Source: Brasilonema sp. CT11 (lineage in GTDB: Bacteria; Cyanobacteriota; Cyanobacteriia; Cyanobacteriales; Nostocaceae). Taken from it: DNA of 64,000 nucleotides. Positions 1 through 8,400 of this stretch are shown here, in pieces (positions within the stretch are counted from its first letter, which is position 1; each line of letters begins with the position of its first letter). The notes under the pieces were generated by a model that saw nothing but the letters and a program-made list of their open reading frames with translations, made no database searches and was not told the origin of the DNA. The position numbers and the translations under genes are program-made. The stretch spans positions 1 to 64,000 of the forward strand of contig NZ_JABXYX010000037.1 in NCBI RefSeq assembly GCF_017982655.1. Reading direction: 5' to 3'.

Positions 1-1
1 A

Positions 2-124
2 TCTTTAGATCAAGTTGAGGATGTACTCTGCCAAGGCTTACGAGAACTTTGTTCTGATTGCGCTCGCCTACGTTCTTTAACTTTTTTCCCTCATCTCAGG
101 ATACTACCTCTGAACGCAACTTAG
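2..124 (+). pseudogene. 3' remnant of a transposase-like ORF (IS630/DDE type suspected)
   Basis: An open frame enters from the left edge and stops at a TAG at 122-124. The roughly 40 readable residues (SLDQVEDVLCQGLRELC..., then LRSLTFFPHL) resemble, from memory, the C-terminal tail of IS630-like DDE transposases, which often ends in a helix of this type followed by a short hydrophobic motif. It stops just where the open frame of the next NACHT gene begins (its last upstream stop is at 111-113). This suggests an insertion sequence landed in the 5' part of that gene. The family call is tentative because the rest of the gene lies outside the window. Confidence 0.35.
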
Positions 125-185
125 TATCAGTCATAAAGACAGAGAATTACAGGAAGTTCAAACTGCACTCGACTGCTTAAAAGAG

Positions 186-3100
186 TTGGGAGTGCGCGAA
201 GACGAAAAATCTGCCAAGAATCAAGGTTACTGGAAATTTACACTGACGCTGAAACATCAAACGGCGACAGGTGAAGAGAATCTGGAGGTGTTAAAGCAGA
301 AGTGGAACGAACACCCAAAGACAAATTCAAAAGAAATATCTCAGACTGCACAAACAGCAGAGAAAAGCTTCGACTGGCAAGAAATCTGCCGCACAATGTT
401 GGAAAAGCAGAAGCAGATGACTACCAATCGGCTGATGCGTGCAGATGAGATGCTATTTGATATCAAAGACATTTGTGTGGATCTGGCATTAGTCAAACGC
501 AAACAGCAAGATAAGCGTAGTGGAGAGGATAATCCTGAAAAATCCCAGTTGTACAAGCCAGACTACGAAGAAACCCAGAAGCTAGAGTACAAAGATTTTC
601 TTGCCCAAGTCTTAGAATCACAGCAAAGCAACAAAATCGCGATTATAGGCGAACCAGGCGCAGGTAAAACGACGCTTTTACAAAGAATTGCTTTTTGGAT
701 ATTGGACAAGACTGATTATTTACCAATTTGGATACCACTGGGAAATTTACCAACTCCAGCGCCAAAGTTCAAGGAGTATCTCTTGAATGATTGGCTGGAA
801 GATGCTGTCGTTTCCGTAACGCCGGGAATCAAAGCTGAGTTTGAAAAACTGTTGACGGCTGGTAGAGTGTGGTTGCTTCTAGATGGCGTAGATGAGATGG
901 CTGCCAAATCCGCGAATGCTCTCAACGTTATTGCTAACCGGATCGTAGGCTGGAGTGAGCGCTTGCGTATAGTGCTGACGTGTCGGCTGAATGTCTGGGA
1001 AGCAAATCCATATTCTCTCAATGGCTTTCAAACCTATGACACGTTGAAGTTTAGCCAAGAGAAAGTAGAGGAATTTATCAAAGCTTGTTTCCAAAAAAGC
1101 GATCCAGTACTGGGTGTTCAGTTGCAGCAGGCGTTAAACCAATTTGGTAAAGAGCAAATTAAGGATCTAGTGAGAAATCCTCTACGGTTGATGCTGTTGT
1201 GTGCAACTTGGCATTTGCTAGATGGCAAGTTACCCGATACTAAGGCAGAACTTTACCAGCAGTTTGTTAATGAAGTCTACAGGTGGAAGCAAGAAACTTT
1301 TCCCACAACACCCGAAGATAGAAAGCAACTCAACGCCAAGCTCAAAGAATTAGCACTAGCAGCAATTGACAAGGAAAAGAACCGATTTTGTCTGCGGGAA
1401 AAGTTTCTTGAGGGTGTATTGGGAGAAAGGGATGGTTCTGTGTTCCAATTGGCGCTCAAAGTTGGCTGGCTCAATCAAGTCGGCGTAGACGCAAAAAATC
1501 CCAATCAACCCGTCTACGCTTTCTTTCATGGCACCTTTCGGGAATATTTTGCGGCGTTGGCGATCGCCAATTGGCATTTTTTCCTCAACCACGTTCCCGA
1601 CAACCCCGCACAAGGCACTTACCGAATTTTTGAGCCGCAGTGGAAAGAGGTGATTTTGCTCTGGTTGGGGCGCGAGGATGTGCCAAAGGAGCACAAGGAG
1701 GAGTTTATTCAGGCGTTGGTGGAATTTGAGGATGGGTGTGGAGGATTTTATTGGTATCGAACCTATTTCCTTGTGGGGGCTGGGATAGCAGAGTATAAGA
1801 ATTATCCCAAAGCCGATGAAATAGTGGCGCAAATTGTTAAATGCGGCTTTGGTTATTTCGATAGTGAAAAACAGCAGTGGCTATCTTGCTTCAAAGAAAT
1901 TGCAGATACAGCTAAGATAGCCCTGAAAGAAACAGATATTCAAAGGAAAACTGTTGCTCTGGTGCAACTAATTCAGCAGTCAGAGAGCGAATATCTCTGC
2001 TGGGAAGCAGCTAATCACTTGGATCAAAATGGTGCAAACTACCCAGAAATTCTTTCTGCTTTATTGGATTCAATCAGAAAATCTCCAAAAGAATTTAGTG
2101 TTGCAAAAGAAGAAATCTTAAGAAAAATTTACTTTCGCAACAAAAAAGCTATTGCAGATCTAGTAGAGTTAATGAACAACTCTCAAGATGAATATACTCG
2201 TATTATATCAGCATTATGTATAGGAACAATAGACCCTGGCAACCCGCAAGCCGTTGGTGTTCTAGTAGAGTTAATTAACGAGTATAAAGATAATGAAAAT
2301 CGTAAACTTGCAATATCCATTTTAGGACAAATTGGCAATTTAAATCAAACAGCATTTGATAATCTATTTGACTTATTAAACTCTTGTAAAAATGAAGAAA
2401 TTCGTAAAAGATCACTAATGAGTTTAGGAGATATTTGCACTATAAATCCAAAAGCCTATGATGCAGTAGAAGACTTCACCAATCACTCTCATGATGAATA
2501 TACCCGTTGGTTAGGAAAACGTATTTTTTTAAAAAGTAACAAGAAGCAAAATTATTTATTACCAATAAAATTTCGTCTGTCTTATATGACAAAAATAACT
2601 GTTTACCTAAGTGAGCTAACAACCGAATCTCAGAATGAAGAAGAATGCAAATTTGCCGAAAGCATTTTAAGAAAAATTAACTCTGGTAAGCAAATAGAAG
2701 CTGTTGATGGCTTAGTGGAGTTAATCAACAGTTCTCAGGATATAAGTATTCAATGGAAAGTAATAACAAGTTTAGGCGAAATAGGCTCAGGTAATCAAAA
2801 AGCTATTGATGCGCTAGTTGGGTTAATCAAGAATTATCATAATCAAAATATCCGTTACGTAGCAGTAGAAAGTTTAGGAAAAATTGACTCAGGTAATCCA
2901 ATAGTCATTGATACCCTAGTTGAGTTAATCAATAACCGTCAGAAGATTTTTTTCTTTAGTTCAGTAGTAAGAAGTGTAGGACAATTTGGCTCAGGCAACC
3001 CAAAAGCCGTTGATGCTCTAGTTGAGTTAATTAGAAATTCCAAGAATGAATCTATTTATAGCCAAGCATCAGAGAGCTTACAGAAGATTTTGATAGAGGA

Positions 3101-3260
3101 TCAGATGGCAAGAGTTGTCATCGCTTTAAAAGATACTTTATCAGAAGAGACTTACGAAAACGACTTTGAGCGCTACAAGCATTGCGTTGAAGTCCTCTGG
3201 CACTGCGCCCAAAATATGCCCTACCCAGACTTCTACCAAGCTTGGCATCAGCAAGAATGA
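186..3260 (+). CDS. NACHT-domain STAND NTPase with C-terminal HEAT-like repeats, apparently N-terminally truncated
   Basis: A 1024-aa predicted signal-transduction NTPase. A P-loop GEPGAGKTT lies near residues 155-163 and a Walker B/DGVDE motif (VWLLLDGVDEM) near 228-238, followed by the helical NACHT-associated region. From about residue 620 to 1000 there are degenerate HEAT-like repeats with the recurring pattern GSGNxKAxDALVELI. STAND proteins of this build usually carry an N-terminal effector or DNA-binding domain; here only about 60 residues precede the NACHT linker. The assigned start is a TTG with no good ribosome-binding site. The frame is open further upstream to a TGA at 111-113 without an ATG or GTG, and a transposase-like remnant ends there. 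The gene is therefore probably a truncated derivative. The rest of the ORF is intact, so it may still be expressed from an outside promoter. A defence or regulatory role is inferred from the family. Confidence 0.8.
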   Translation: MGVREDEKSAKNQGYWKFTLTLKHQTATGEENLEVLKQKWNEHPKTNSKEISQTAQTAEKSFDWQEICRTMLEKQKQMTTNRLMRADEMLFDIKDICVDLALVKRKQQDKRSGEDNPEKSQLYKPDYEETQKLEYKDFLAQVLESQQSNKIAIIGEPGAGKTTLLQRIAFWILDKTDYLPIWIPLGNLPTPAPKFKEYLLNDWLEDAVVSVTPGIKAEFEKLLTAGRVWLLLDGVDEMAAKSANALNVIANRIVGWSERLRIVLTCRLNVWEANPYSLNGFQTYDTLKFSQEKVEEFIKACFQKSDPVLGVQLQQALNQFGKEQIKDLVRNPLRLMLLCATWHLLDGKLPDTKAELYQQFVNEVYRWKQETFPTTPEDRKQLNAKLKELALAAIDKEKNRFCLREKFLEGVLGERDGSVFQLALKVGWLNQVGVDAKNPNQPVYAFFHGTFREYFAALAIANWHFFLNHVPDNPAQGTYRIFEPQWKEVILLWLGREDVPKEHKEEFIQALVEFEDGCGGFYWYRTYFLVGAGIAEYKNYPKADEIVAQIVKCGFGYFDSEKQQWLSCFKEIADTAKIALKETDIQRKTVALVQLIQQSESEYLCWEAANHLDQNGANYPEILSALLDSIRKSPKEFSVAKEEILRKIYFRNKKAIADLVELMNNSQDEYTRIISALCIGTIDPGNPQAVGVLVELINEYKDNENRKLAISILGQIGNLNQTAFDNLFDLLNSCKNEEIRKRSLMSLGDICTINPKAYDAVEDFTNHSHDEYTRWLGKRIFLKSNKKQNYLLPIKFRLSYMTKITVYLSELTTESQNEEECKFAESILRKINSGKQIEAVDGLVELINSSQDISIQWKVITSLGEIGSGNQKAIDALVGLIKNYHNQNIRYVAVESLGKIDSGNPIVIDTLVELINNRQKIFFFSSVVRSVGQFGSGNPKAVDALVELIRNSKNESIYSQASESLQKILIEDQMARVVIALKDTLSEETYENDFERYKHCVEVLWHCAQNMPYPDFYQAWHQQE

Positions 3261-3276
3261 GTAGGAAATACAAACC

Positions 3277-3852
3277 CTAAGTCTCTAATGATATTTTCGC
3301 CTTTTGAAACACCTGCTCAGCAGTAAATTCCAATCCTTCAAATAGAGAATCTGTAAGTAATTCCTCTCCCATATAAGTCTGGGGTGCTGCATCCGGATAA
3401 AAAACCGTAATGCTTCTAGCTTTACTATCTACCACCCAAACCCGCAGCACCTTAGCGTCTAAATAGTCTTTTGCTTTAGCAGCCATTTGTCCAAAGCTTT
3501 GTCCTGGCGAAATTATCTCAATTACCAAATCGGGAGGAACAGAACACACTCCGTCTTCTTCCCAGTCGGCGGGTAAAAGTTCATTGGAGATGTATAAAAT
3601 ATCAGGTATGGGCACCCAATCTCGTCCCCGACGGGTTAATGCAATAGCCAATTCTGGACAAACCTCACCTTTGCCCTGACACCATTGCTCAATCAAATAC
3701 AGTAGGGTGCGGGTAAGTTTAGAGTGAAATTTTTTTGGTGACATCTTAGGAATTGCCTGACCATCAACCAGTTCGTAAGTGATATCTCCGTCGCCTGGGG
3801 GAAGATTCAGGAACTGTTGCAAGGTCAGTTGGTTGTTGGCTTGGAGTATCAT
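3277..3852 (-). CDS. Uma2 family endonuclease-like protein (DUF820)
   Basis: A 191-aa protein of the Uma2/DUF820 group, a PD-(D/E)XK-fold family greatly expanded in cyanobacteria. Typical signatures are the N-terminal YELVDGQAI segment, VPIPDILYIS in the middle, PPDLVIEIISPGQS (core Asp and Glu of the fold), and the closing KAKDYLDAKVLRVWVVDSKARSITVF stretch containing the conserved Lys and Val-Asp. The length is normal for the family and the start is an ATG at 3852. It converges on the NACHT gene with 16 nt between the stops. The cellular role of Uma2 proteins is not established; many are thought to be of transposon or selfish origin. No partner gene is visible. Confidence 0.85.
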   Translation of the reverse strand: MILQANNQLTLQQFLNLPPGDGDITYELVDGQAIPKMSPKKFHSKLTRTLLYLIEQWCQGKGEVCPELAIALTRRGRDWVPIPDILYISNELLPADWEEDGVCSVPPDLVIEIISPGQSFGQMAAKAKDYLDAKVLRVWVVDSKARSITVFYPDAAPQTYMGEELLTDSLFEGLEFTAEQVFQKAKISLET

Positions 3853-3960
3853 GACGTGGATGAGCTGGCGGCTAATTTAATTGTAATTGGGTCATATCTT
3901 GCAGCGATCGCCAACCACCCCTAGAGGTTATAAACCCCACAGCGAGTAGCGAAAGTTCTA

Positions 3961-4093
3961 TCAAGAAGACTAAACCTTTACAGTTACCAGTGAACAGTGA
4001 TAACTGATAACTGTTCACCCTTCGGGTTCGCCAGATGCCTAGGTCGGGAAACCCTCCTGCAGCACTGGACTCACTGGTAACTGATAACTGATT
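3961..4093. repeat. Palindromic/GC-rich dispersed repeat cluster
   Basis: The 244-nt gap between the Uma2 gene and aroB holds no gene. It contains a hairpin with arms GTGAACAGT (3990-3998) and ACTGTTCAC (4010-4018), short AACTGATAACTG direct repeats, and a piece of the GC-rich repeat (TTCGGGTTCGCCAGATGCC, AAACCCTCCTGCAGCACTGG). The latter recurs at 28.7-29.8, 46.25-46.35 and 58.76-59.06 kb. Confidence 0.7.
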
Positions 4094-4096
4094 CGG

Positions 4097-5191
4097 TCAT
4101 TGCATTGCCTGCAACACCTCTCGGATAGTATCTGATGGTACTTCGTCAGTAATCGTCACCACACCAATTTGCGTTGGCAGAATAAACCTGACTTTACCCG
4201 CTTTCACTTTCTTGTCTAGTTGCAAAGACTCAATAATTGCTTCAATATCCACCCCGGACGGTAACTGAGTTGGTAAACTTGCTTTTTGAATTAGGGCGTC
4301 TTGACGTGAGGCTTCTTCTTTTTTCCACATCCCCAGTTCCACTGCAATCTGCCCTGCTGCAACCATACCAATGGCGACTGCTTCACCGTGATTCACGACT
4401 CGATAACCTGTTAAACTTTCTACTGCATGCGCAATGGTATGACCGTAGTTGAGAATTGCCCGGAGTCCTGCTTCTTTCTCATCCTTACCGACGACATCTG
4501 CTTTGGCTTGACAAGAACGGTTGAGAATGGCTTCAATCAATTCAGCTTTGATGTAGCGTAGTTGATCTAAGCGTTTACTCTCTTCCATTTGGGCAAATAA
4601 TTCCGCATCCCAAATCACGCCGTACTTAATAACTTCTGCCATTCCAGCACGAAATTCACGAACTGGCAAACTTTTCAGGACTTCTGGATCAATCAAAACC
4701 AAGCGCGGTTGATGAAACGCCCCTATCAAGTTTTTGCCTTGGGGATGATTGACACCAGTTTTGCCACCGATCGCTGCATCTACCATTGCCAAGAGTGAAG
4801 TTGGCACTTGTACAAAGTTAATTCCTCGCAGCCAAGTGGCAGCAGCAAAGCCAGTCATATCCCCAATAACTCCTCCCCCTAAAGCTACCATTGTTGAGGA
4901 GCGTTCTATGCGGTTTTCTAGGGCGGTGTCGTAAATTTTCTGTACAGAACTGAGGGTTTTGTAGCGTTCACCGGGGCTTAAATTGCAGCTAACAACTTCA
5001 AACCCAGCAGCTTCCAGAGATGCTAATACTCTTTCCCCATAATGTTTAAAAATAGTCGGGTTAGAAACCAGCAGGACTTTTTTGCCCAGCTTCAGATTGC
5101 TCATCATCTCGCCCAGCTGATCTATGCCCCCTGGTGCGATCGCAATCTCATAAGACTGTTCTGGTAGATTTACGTTAATAATTGAAGTCAT
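4097..5191 (-). CDS. aroB: 3-dehydroquinate synthase
   Basis: Second step of the shikimate pathway: converts DAHP to 3-dehydroquinate with NAD+ and a divalent metal as cofactors, in the cytosol. Diagnostic blocks are GERYKTL, the NAD-binding [21 protein letters not shown], and [21 protein letters not shown] followed by [10 protein letters not shown]. Metal-ligand His/Glu residues lie in the [18 protein letters not shown] and [10 protein letters not shown] regions. I chose the ATG at 5191 (364 aa, starting MTSIINVN), which matches the usual family length. A longer frame from a TTG at 5254 would add 21 residues of unlikely sequence. It stands alone, with repeats on both sides. Confidence 0.97.
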   Translation of the reverse strand: MTSIINVNLPEQSYEIAIAPGGIDQLGEMMSNLKLGKKVLLVSNPTIFKHYGERVLASLEAAGFEVVSCNLSPGERYKTLSSVQKIYDTALENRIERSSTMVALGGGVIGDMTGFAAATWLRGINFVQVPTSLLAMVDAAIGGKTGVNHPQGKNLIGAFHQPRLVLIDPEVLKSLPVREFRAGMAEVIKYGVIWDAELFAQMEESKRLDQLRYIKAELIEAILNRSCQAKADVVGKDEKEAGLRAILNYGHTIAHAVESLTGYRVVNHGEAVAIGMVAAGQIAVELGMWKKEEASRQDALIQKASLPTQLPSGVDIEAIIESLQLDKKVKAGKVRFILPTQIGVVTITDEVPSDTIREVLQAMQ

Positions 5192-5286
5192 AACCAAATC
5201 CCAAACAAGCGCCCGACGGCTGTATTCTACAGTATTAACACTCCTTATTCCCAATCGCAGACGCTCTCTGGTTCAACTTTTTATAT

Positions 5287-5540
5287 TAGACCTCTTGCAA
5301 AAATGCTTAAATTGTCATGTTGAGCGTTCGCGTTCAGCGTGCCGAAGGCATAGCGAAACATCTGGTGGGGATTCTATGTCCTATGCCCTGCCTTGCACGC
5401 TACGCGCTCCGGACACGCGCAAGGGACGCTAACGCTTCACTACGTTTGGCTGCCCTAAGTCCTTACGGACACGCGTAACGGACGGGCACGCTGCGCCAAC
5501 AGAATGACATTCACGTTTTTTGACTTTTGCAAGAAGTCTA
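5287..5540. mobile_element. MITE-like element with 16-bp terminal inverted repeats
   Basis: A 254-bp segment flanked by TAGACCTCTTGCAAAA (5287-5302) and its near-perfect inverse TTTTGCAAGAAGTCTA (5525-5540), 15 of 16 positions matching. The interior contains short inverted GC-rich motifs (CGTTCGCG, TTACGGACACGCG) and no credible ORF, so it is a non-autonomous element. The terminal sequence resembles ends of transposase-bearing elements I recall from Nostoc-like genomes, but the parent IS family cannot be assigned here. A target-site duplication is not clear. Confidence 0.7.
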
Positions 5541-5629
5541 TTATTCACTTTATGAGAACTCCTCAAAAAAGTAGCCGCATGGGGCACATGTATCAGTCAT
5601 CAAGCAATTAATCACTAATAACTGATAAC

Positions 5630-5700
5630 TGTTCCCTGCGATGCACTGAGCTTGTCGAAGTGTTCCCTGCGATGCACTGAGCTTGTCGAAGTGTTCCCTG
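5630..5700. repeat. Tandem 31-bp repeat, 2.3 copies
   Basis: The unit TGTTCCCTGCGATGCACTGA + GCTTGTCGAAG occurs at 5630-5660 and 5661-5691, with a partial third copy at 5692-5700. The inner CACTGAGCTTGTCGAAGTG is a widespread bacterial dispersed repeat core and is partly self-complementary. It sits directly after the stop codon of the 128-aa gene on the minus strand. Confidence 0.85.
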
Positions 5701-5702
5701 CT

Positions 5703-6089
5703 TTAATTGGTAGTCTCCTGAACAACTTGACCTGGAGCGTTAATTTCAACAGACTTGTTACCAGAACCATCAACAGAGATACGGAATAAGCGTTCACCCT
5801 CAGACGAAGTATAACTTGTCTGTTGATCGGAATTTTGAACTTGAACAGGAGCAGCGTTCAGTTGCAGCTTGTTTGCTTTCCTGTCATAGACATTCATCCG
5901 CGTTTGGGTTCCTTGACGGAAAACTCTTACACTGTAGTTTGGTGTTTGGAAGGTAGTGACCGTTGTTTGTGGTTTAATGAGTGTGGTAGAGGGTCTTTTG
6001 ACTGTTTGGGCAACAACTATACTAGGTTCAAACCCCAACCCACCAATTACCACTAAAGCGGTAGCTAGAAAAGCGTATTTCGTAATCAT
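5703..6089 (-). CDS. Exported hypothetical protein
   Basis: A 128-aa protein I do not recognise. Residues 1-28 form a typical signal peptide (MITKYAF, a hydrophobic stretch ATALVVIGGLGF, and an AQT-type cleavage site). The mature part is Thr/Gln/Asn-rich and likely beta-structured (YSVRVFRQGTQTRMNVYDRK, GERLFRISVDGSGNKSVEI). It is probably a small periplasmic or extracellular protein. The gene is transcribed divergently from petL. Confidence 0.7.
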   Translation of the reverse strand: MITKYAFLATALVVIGGLGFEPSIVVAQTVKRPSTTLIKPQTTVTTFQTPNYSVRVFRQGTQTRMNVYDRKANKLQLNAAPVQVQNSDQQTSYTSSEGERLFRISVDGSGNKSVEINAPGQVVQETTN

Positions 6090-6254
6090 AAGTCGTTATT
6101 CTATTGTTATAGCCACAATAAATTTGGATTGATTATAACTATCAAGTCTCTCTTGTTATAGGATAACTTAGCAAAGGTTCAAGAAATATTTTTATTGAGT
6201 CGTTCATCTGTAAATGATTCAATAATATTTATAAACGATTATGGAGAAACTTCG

Positions 6255-6350
6255 ATGTTTGCTATCATTGCTTACTTACTGTTCTTAGGTCTGTTCTTTG
6301 GGATTGCTGTTGGGTTACTTTTCGGTCTTCGTGCTATTAAGCTGATTTAA
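6255..6350 (+). CDS. petL: Cytochrome b6f complex subunit PetL (subunit VI)
   Basis: A 31-codon gene beginning MFAIIAYLLFLGLFFGI and ending LLFGLRAIKLI, a single transmembrane helix with a short basic C-terminus. Length, the AxVAY/IAY-FLxLFxGIAxGLLFGLR pattern and the final KxI/KLI agree with the PetL sequences of filamentous cyanobacteria that I remember. PetL is a peripheral small subunit that stabilises the dimeric b6f complex in the thylakoid membrane. A GGAG at 6243-6246 lies 8 nt before the ATG, a good ribosome-binding site. An imperfect inverted repeat (TGAGTCGTT at 6196-6204, AATGATTCA at 6213-6221) lies in the leader. It is too short for usual ORF cut-offs. Confidence 0.85.
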   Translation: MFAIIAYLLFLGLFFGIAVGLLFGLRAIKLI

Positions 6351-6472
6351 TTGCTCTTTTGAGTTTCACCTAAAGGCGAGGACAGTTGGGTGCGGGGGAA
6401 GCGTCTCCCCGCCCTTGCAAGCTGTCCCTCGCAAGCTTTTCTTCAGCTTCTTAGCAACTTTGCGTGAGATTT

Positions 6473-7483
6473 TTATCCAACAACGGCTTTTATAGGTGTT
6501 TTAGATTGACCGACAAAAGCAGAACGCGTCTCTAGACCAAGCAAATTTAGCATTTCATGATCAGCGTTGTATCCTGGACAAGGAGTGGTAACTGTTAACA
6601 TATGCCCATCGTCACTGGAAAAGATAGAATTCGCTCCTGCTAAGAAGCATAAAGCTTGTTCTACCTGCGAAAGTCTGGCTCTACCTGCACTAAGACGAAC
6701 ATCCGAAGCAGGCATGACAATACGTGCCGTGGCAATCATTCGCACCACTTCCCAAATAGGAACATCAGGTTGATTTTCCAAGGGCGTGCCATGAACTTGT
6801 GAGAGAATATTTATTGGTACTGACTCTGGATGTGGATGCAAGGTTCCCAGAGTATGCAACATAGATACGCGGTCATCCACGCTTTCGCCTAAGCCGAGAA
6901 TACCGCCGGAGCATACAGTTACATTTGTTTGCCGGACGTTGTTAATTGTGTTGAGGCGATCGCCATAAGTTCTAGTTGTAATGATCGTGCTGTAGTAGTC
7001 CTCGGAGGTATCCAAATTATGGTTGTAGGCATAAAGTCCTGCTTCCTCCAACCGCTTAGCTTGTACTTCCGTCAACATACCCAAAGTACAGCAAACCTCT
7101 AAACCCAATGCTGTCACCTCTTTAACCATGTCCAACACTTGCTCAAATTGGGAGTTATCGCGCACCTCTCGCCAAGCAGCGCCCATGCAGACACGACTCA
7201 CGCCACTTTCTTTTGCTTGTTGGGCAATACCAACAACTGTTTCTTTTTCTAAAAGTGCTTGTGCCTTAACCTCTGTTTTGTAGCGGGAGGATTGGGCACA
7301 GTAGCTACAATCTTCTGGACAACCCCCTGTTTTGATAGATATCAGCTTACAGACTTGTATTTTGCTTGGATCATGAAATTGGCGATGTACGCTAGCCGCT
7401 TGATAAATCAGCTCTAGCAGTGGTGTATCATGTATTTTACGTATTTCTGATTCTTGCCAATCGTACCGTATTACTACTGACAT
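6473..7483 (-). CDS. bioB: Biotin synthase
   Basis: A 336-aa radical-SAM enzyme converting dethiobiotin to biotin. The radical-SAM cluster motif is C55-X3-C59-X2-C62 ([12 protein letters not shown]). Further family blocks are [45 protein letters not shown] (the latter two contain ligands and residues of the [2Fe-2S] region), [13 protein letters not shown] and RLSAGR (arginine ligand of the auxiliary cluster). The start is ATG 7483. No other bio genes are adjacent. Confidence 0.97.
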   Translation of the reverse strand: MSVVIRYDWQESEIRKIHDTPLLELIYQAASVHRQFHDPSKIQVCKLISIKTGGCPEDCSYCAQSSRYKTEVKAQALLEKETVVGIAQQAKESGVSRVCMGAAWREVRDNSQFEQVLDMVKEVTALGLEVCCTLGMLTEVQAKRLEEAGLYAYNHNLDTSEDYYSTIITTRTYGDRLNTINNVRQTNVTVCSGGILGLGESVDDRVSMLHTLGTLHPHPESVPINILSQVHGTPLENQPDVPIWEVVRMIATARIVMPASDVRLSAGRARLSQVEQALCFLAGANSIFSSDDGHMLTVTTPCPGYNADHEMLNLLGLETRSAFVGQSKTPIKAVVG

Positions 7484-7663
7484 TTCTATACTTTAGTTAG
7501 ATTTGTAGATAATTTTAGCTCTTTCTCAAGTATTAACTAGCTGATGTTCCTCATACAGAAAGCCTCACTACTGTTAAATTATGAAGGGGCACTGATAGCA
7601 ATGGTAAGCAAATCTTCAGTAGTATAGGAATCCGGTTTGATTTCTGAATTGACTCGTGGAGGT

Positions 7664-7700
7664 AGGGAACAGGGAACAGGGAACAGGGAACAGGGAACAG
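7664..7700. repeat. Heptamer tandem repeat (GGGAACA), about 5 copies
   Basis: Five consecutive GGGAACA units lie in the leader of the acetyltransferase gene. They belong to the short tandemly repeated heptamers common in filamentous cyanobacteria. The rest of 7484-7745 shows nothing else clear. Confidence 0.9.
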
Positions 7701-7745
7701 AAAGTGTACTGAGTTTTTTTAAAAAATCAAATATCAGTCCTATAT

Positions 7746-8318
7746 ATGGAATTGGAATTGCCGAATCTGACGACACAACGCTTGTTATTAAGACTAGCAA
7801 CAAATGATGATATACCTAAAATCCTCAGGTTTTACACTGAAAACAAAACATATTTTACTCCATTTTCTGCTCTTTGGTTTGATAACTTCTTTACAGAAGA
7901 GTATTGGCTAAATCAGTTAGAAAATAACTATTTAGAATTTCTTAACGATATATCATTAAGATTATTTATTTTTTTTAAAGCTAATCAAAAAAACATTCTT
8001 GGATTTATCAACTTTTCCAATTTTGTCAGAAGTTCCGCACAGTACTGTAATGTAGGATACGGTCTTGCCGAAGCGGAACAAGGAAAAGGTTATATGACAG
8101 AGGCATTGCAAGCAGCTATTAAGTATGTATTTCAAGACTTAAATATGCACCGAATTATGGCAAATTATATGCCTCATAATCAGCGCAGTGGAAACGTACT
8201 GAGAAGGTTAGGATTTGTTGTAGAAGGCTATGCCAGGGATTATTTATTAATTAATGGAAAATGGCAAGATCATATCCTTACAAGTCTCACTCATCCTAAC
8301 TGGCGGGCAAATCCATAA
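7746..8318 (+). CDS. GNAT family N-acetyltransferase (RimJ/RimL-like)
   Basis: A 190-aa acetyl-CoA-dependent N-acetyltransferase. The N-terminus LTTQRLLLRLATNDD is typical of RimJ/RimL-type GNATs. The acetyl-CoA-binding region is NVGYGLAEAEQGKGYMTEAL (variant of the Q/RxxGxG/A loop), followed by HRIMANYMPHNQRSGNVLRRLGF and GYARDYLLINGKWQDHI. The substrate (ribosomal protein N-terminus, amino acid or small molecule) cannot be told. No strong ribosome-binding site precedes the ATG at 7746. Confidence 0.9.
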   Translation: MELELPNLTTQRLLLRLATNDDIPKILRFYTENKTYFTPFSALWFDNFFTEEYWLNQLENNYLEFLNDISLRLFIFFKANQKNILGFINFSNFVRSSAQYCNVGYGLAEAEQGKGYMTEALQAAIKYVFQDLNMHRIMANYMPHNQRSGNVLRRLGFVVEGYARDYLLINGKWQDHILTSLTHPNWRANP

Positions 8319-8350
8319 GCTTGTACACATCAAATTCAAGCATTTTAATC

Positions 8351-8370
8351 CCAACTGAGCTACACCGGAC
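8351..8370 (-). other. Possible tRNA 5' fragment (D-arm-like sequence)
   Basis: On the minus strand this reads GTCCGGTGTAGCTCAGTTGG. The TAGCTCAGTTGG block is the D-arm consensus of many tRNAs. It is not followed by an anticodon arm or a GGTTCGA T-loop, so no functional tRNA is present. It may be a relic of an integration event or a chance match. Confidence 0.25.
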
Positions 8371-8400
8371 AACAATTTTGGATAACTTGGATAAATAGTA

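Noticed and set aside
1356-1832. A 158-aa antisense frame within the NACHT gene
   Set aside because: It lies wholly opposite a clearly conserved NACHT coding region and has no recognisable features.
5191-5254. Longer N-terminus for AroB from a TTG codon
   Set aside because: The extra residues do not fit the family length; the internal ATG gives a normal enzyme start.
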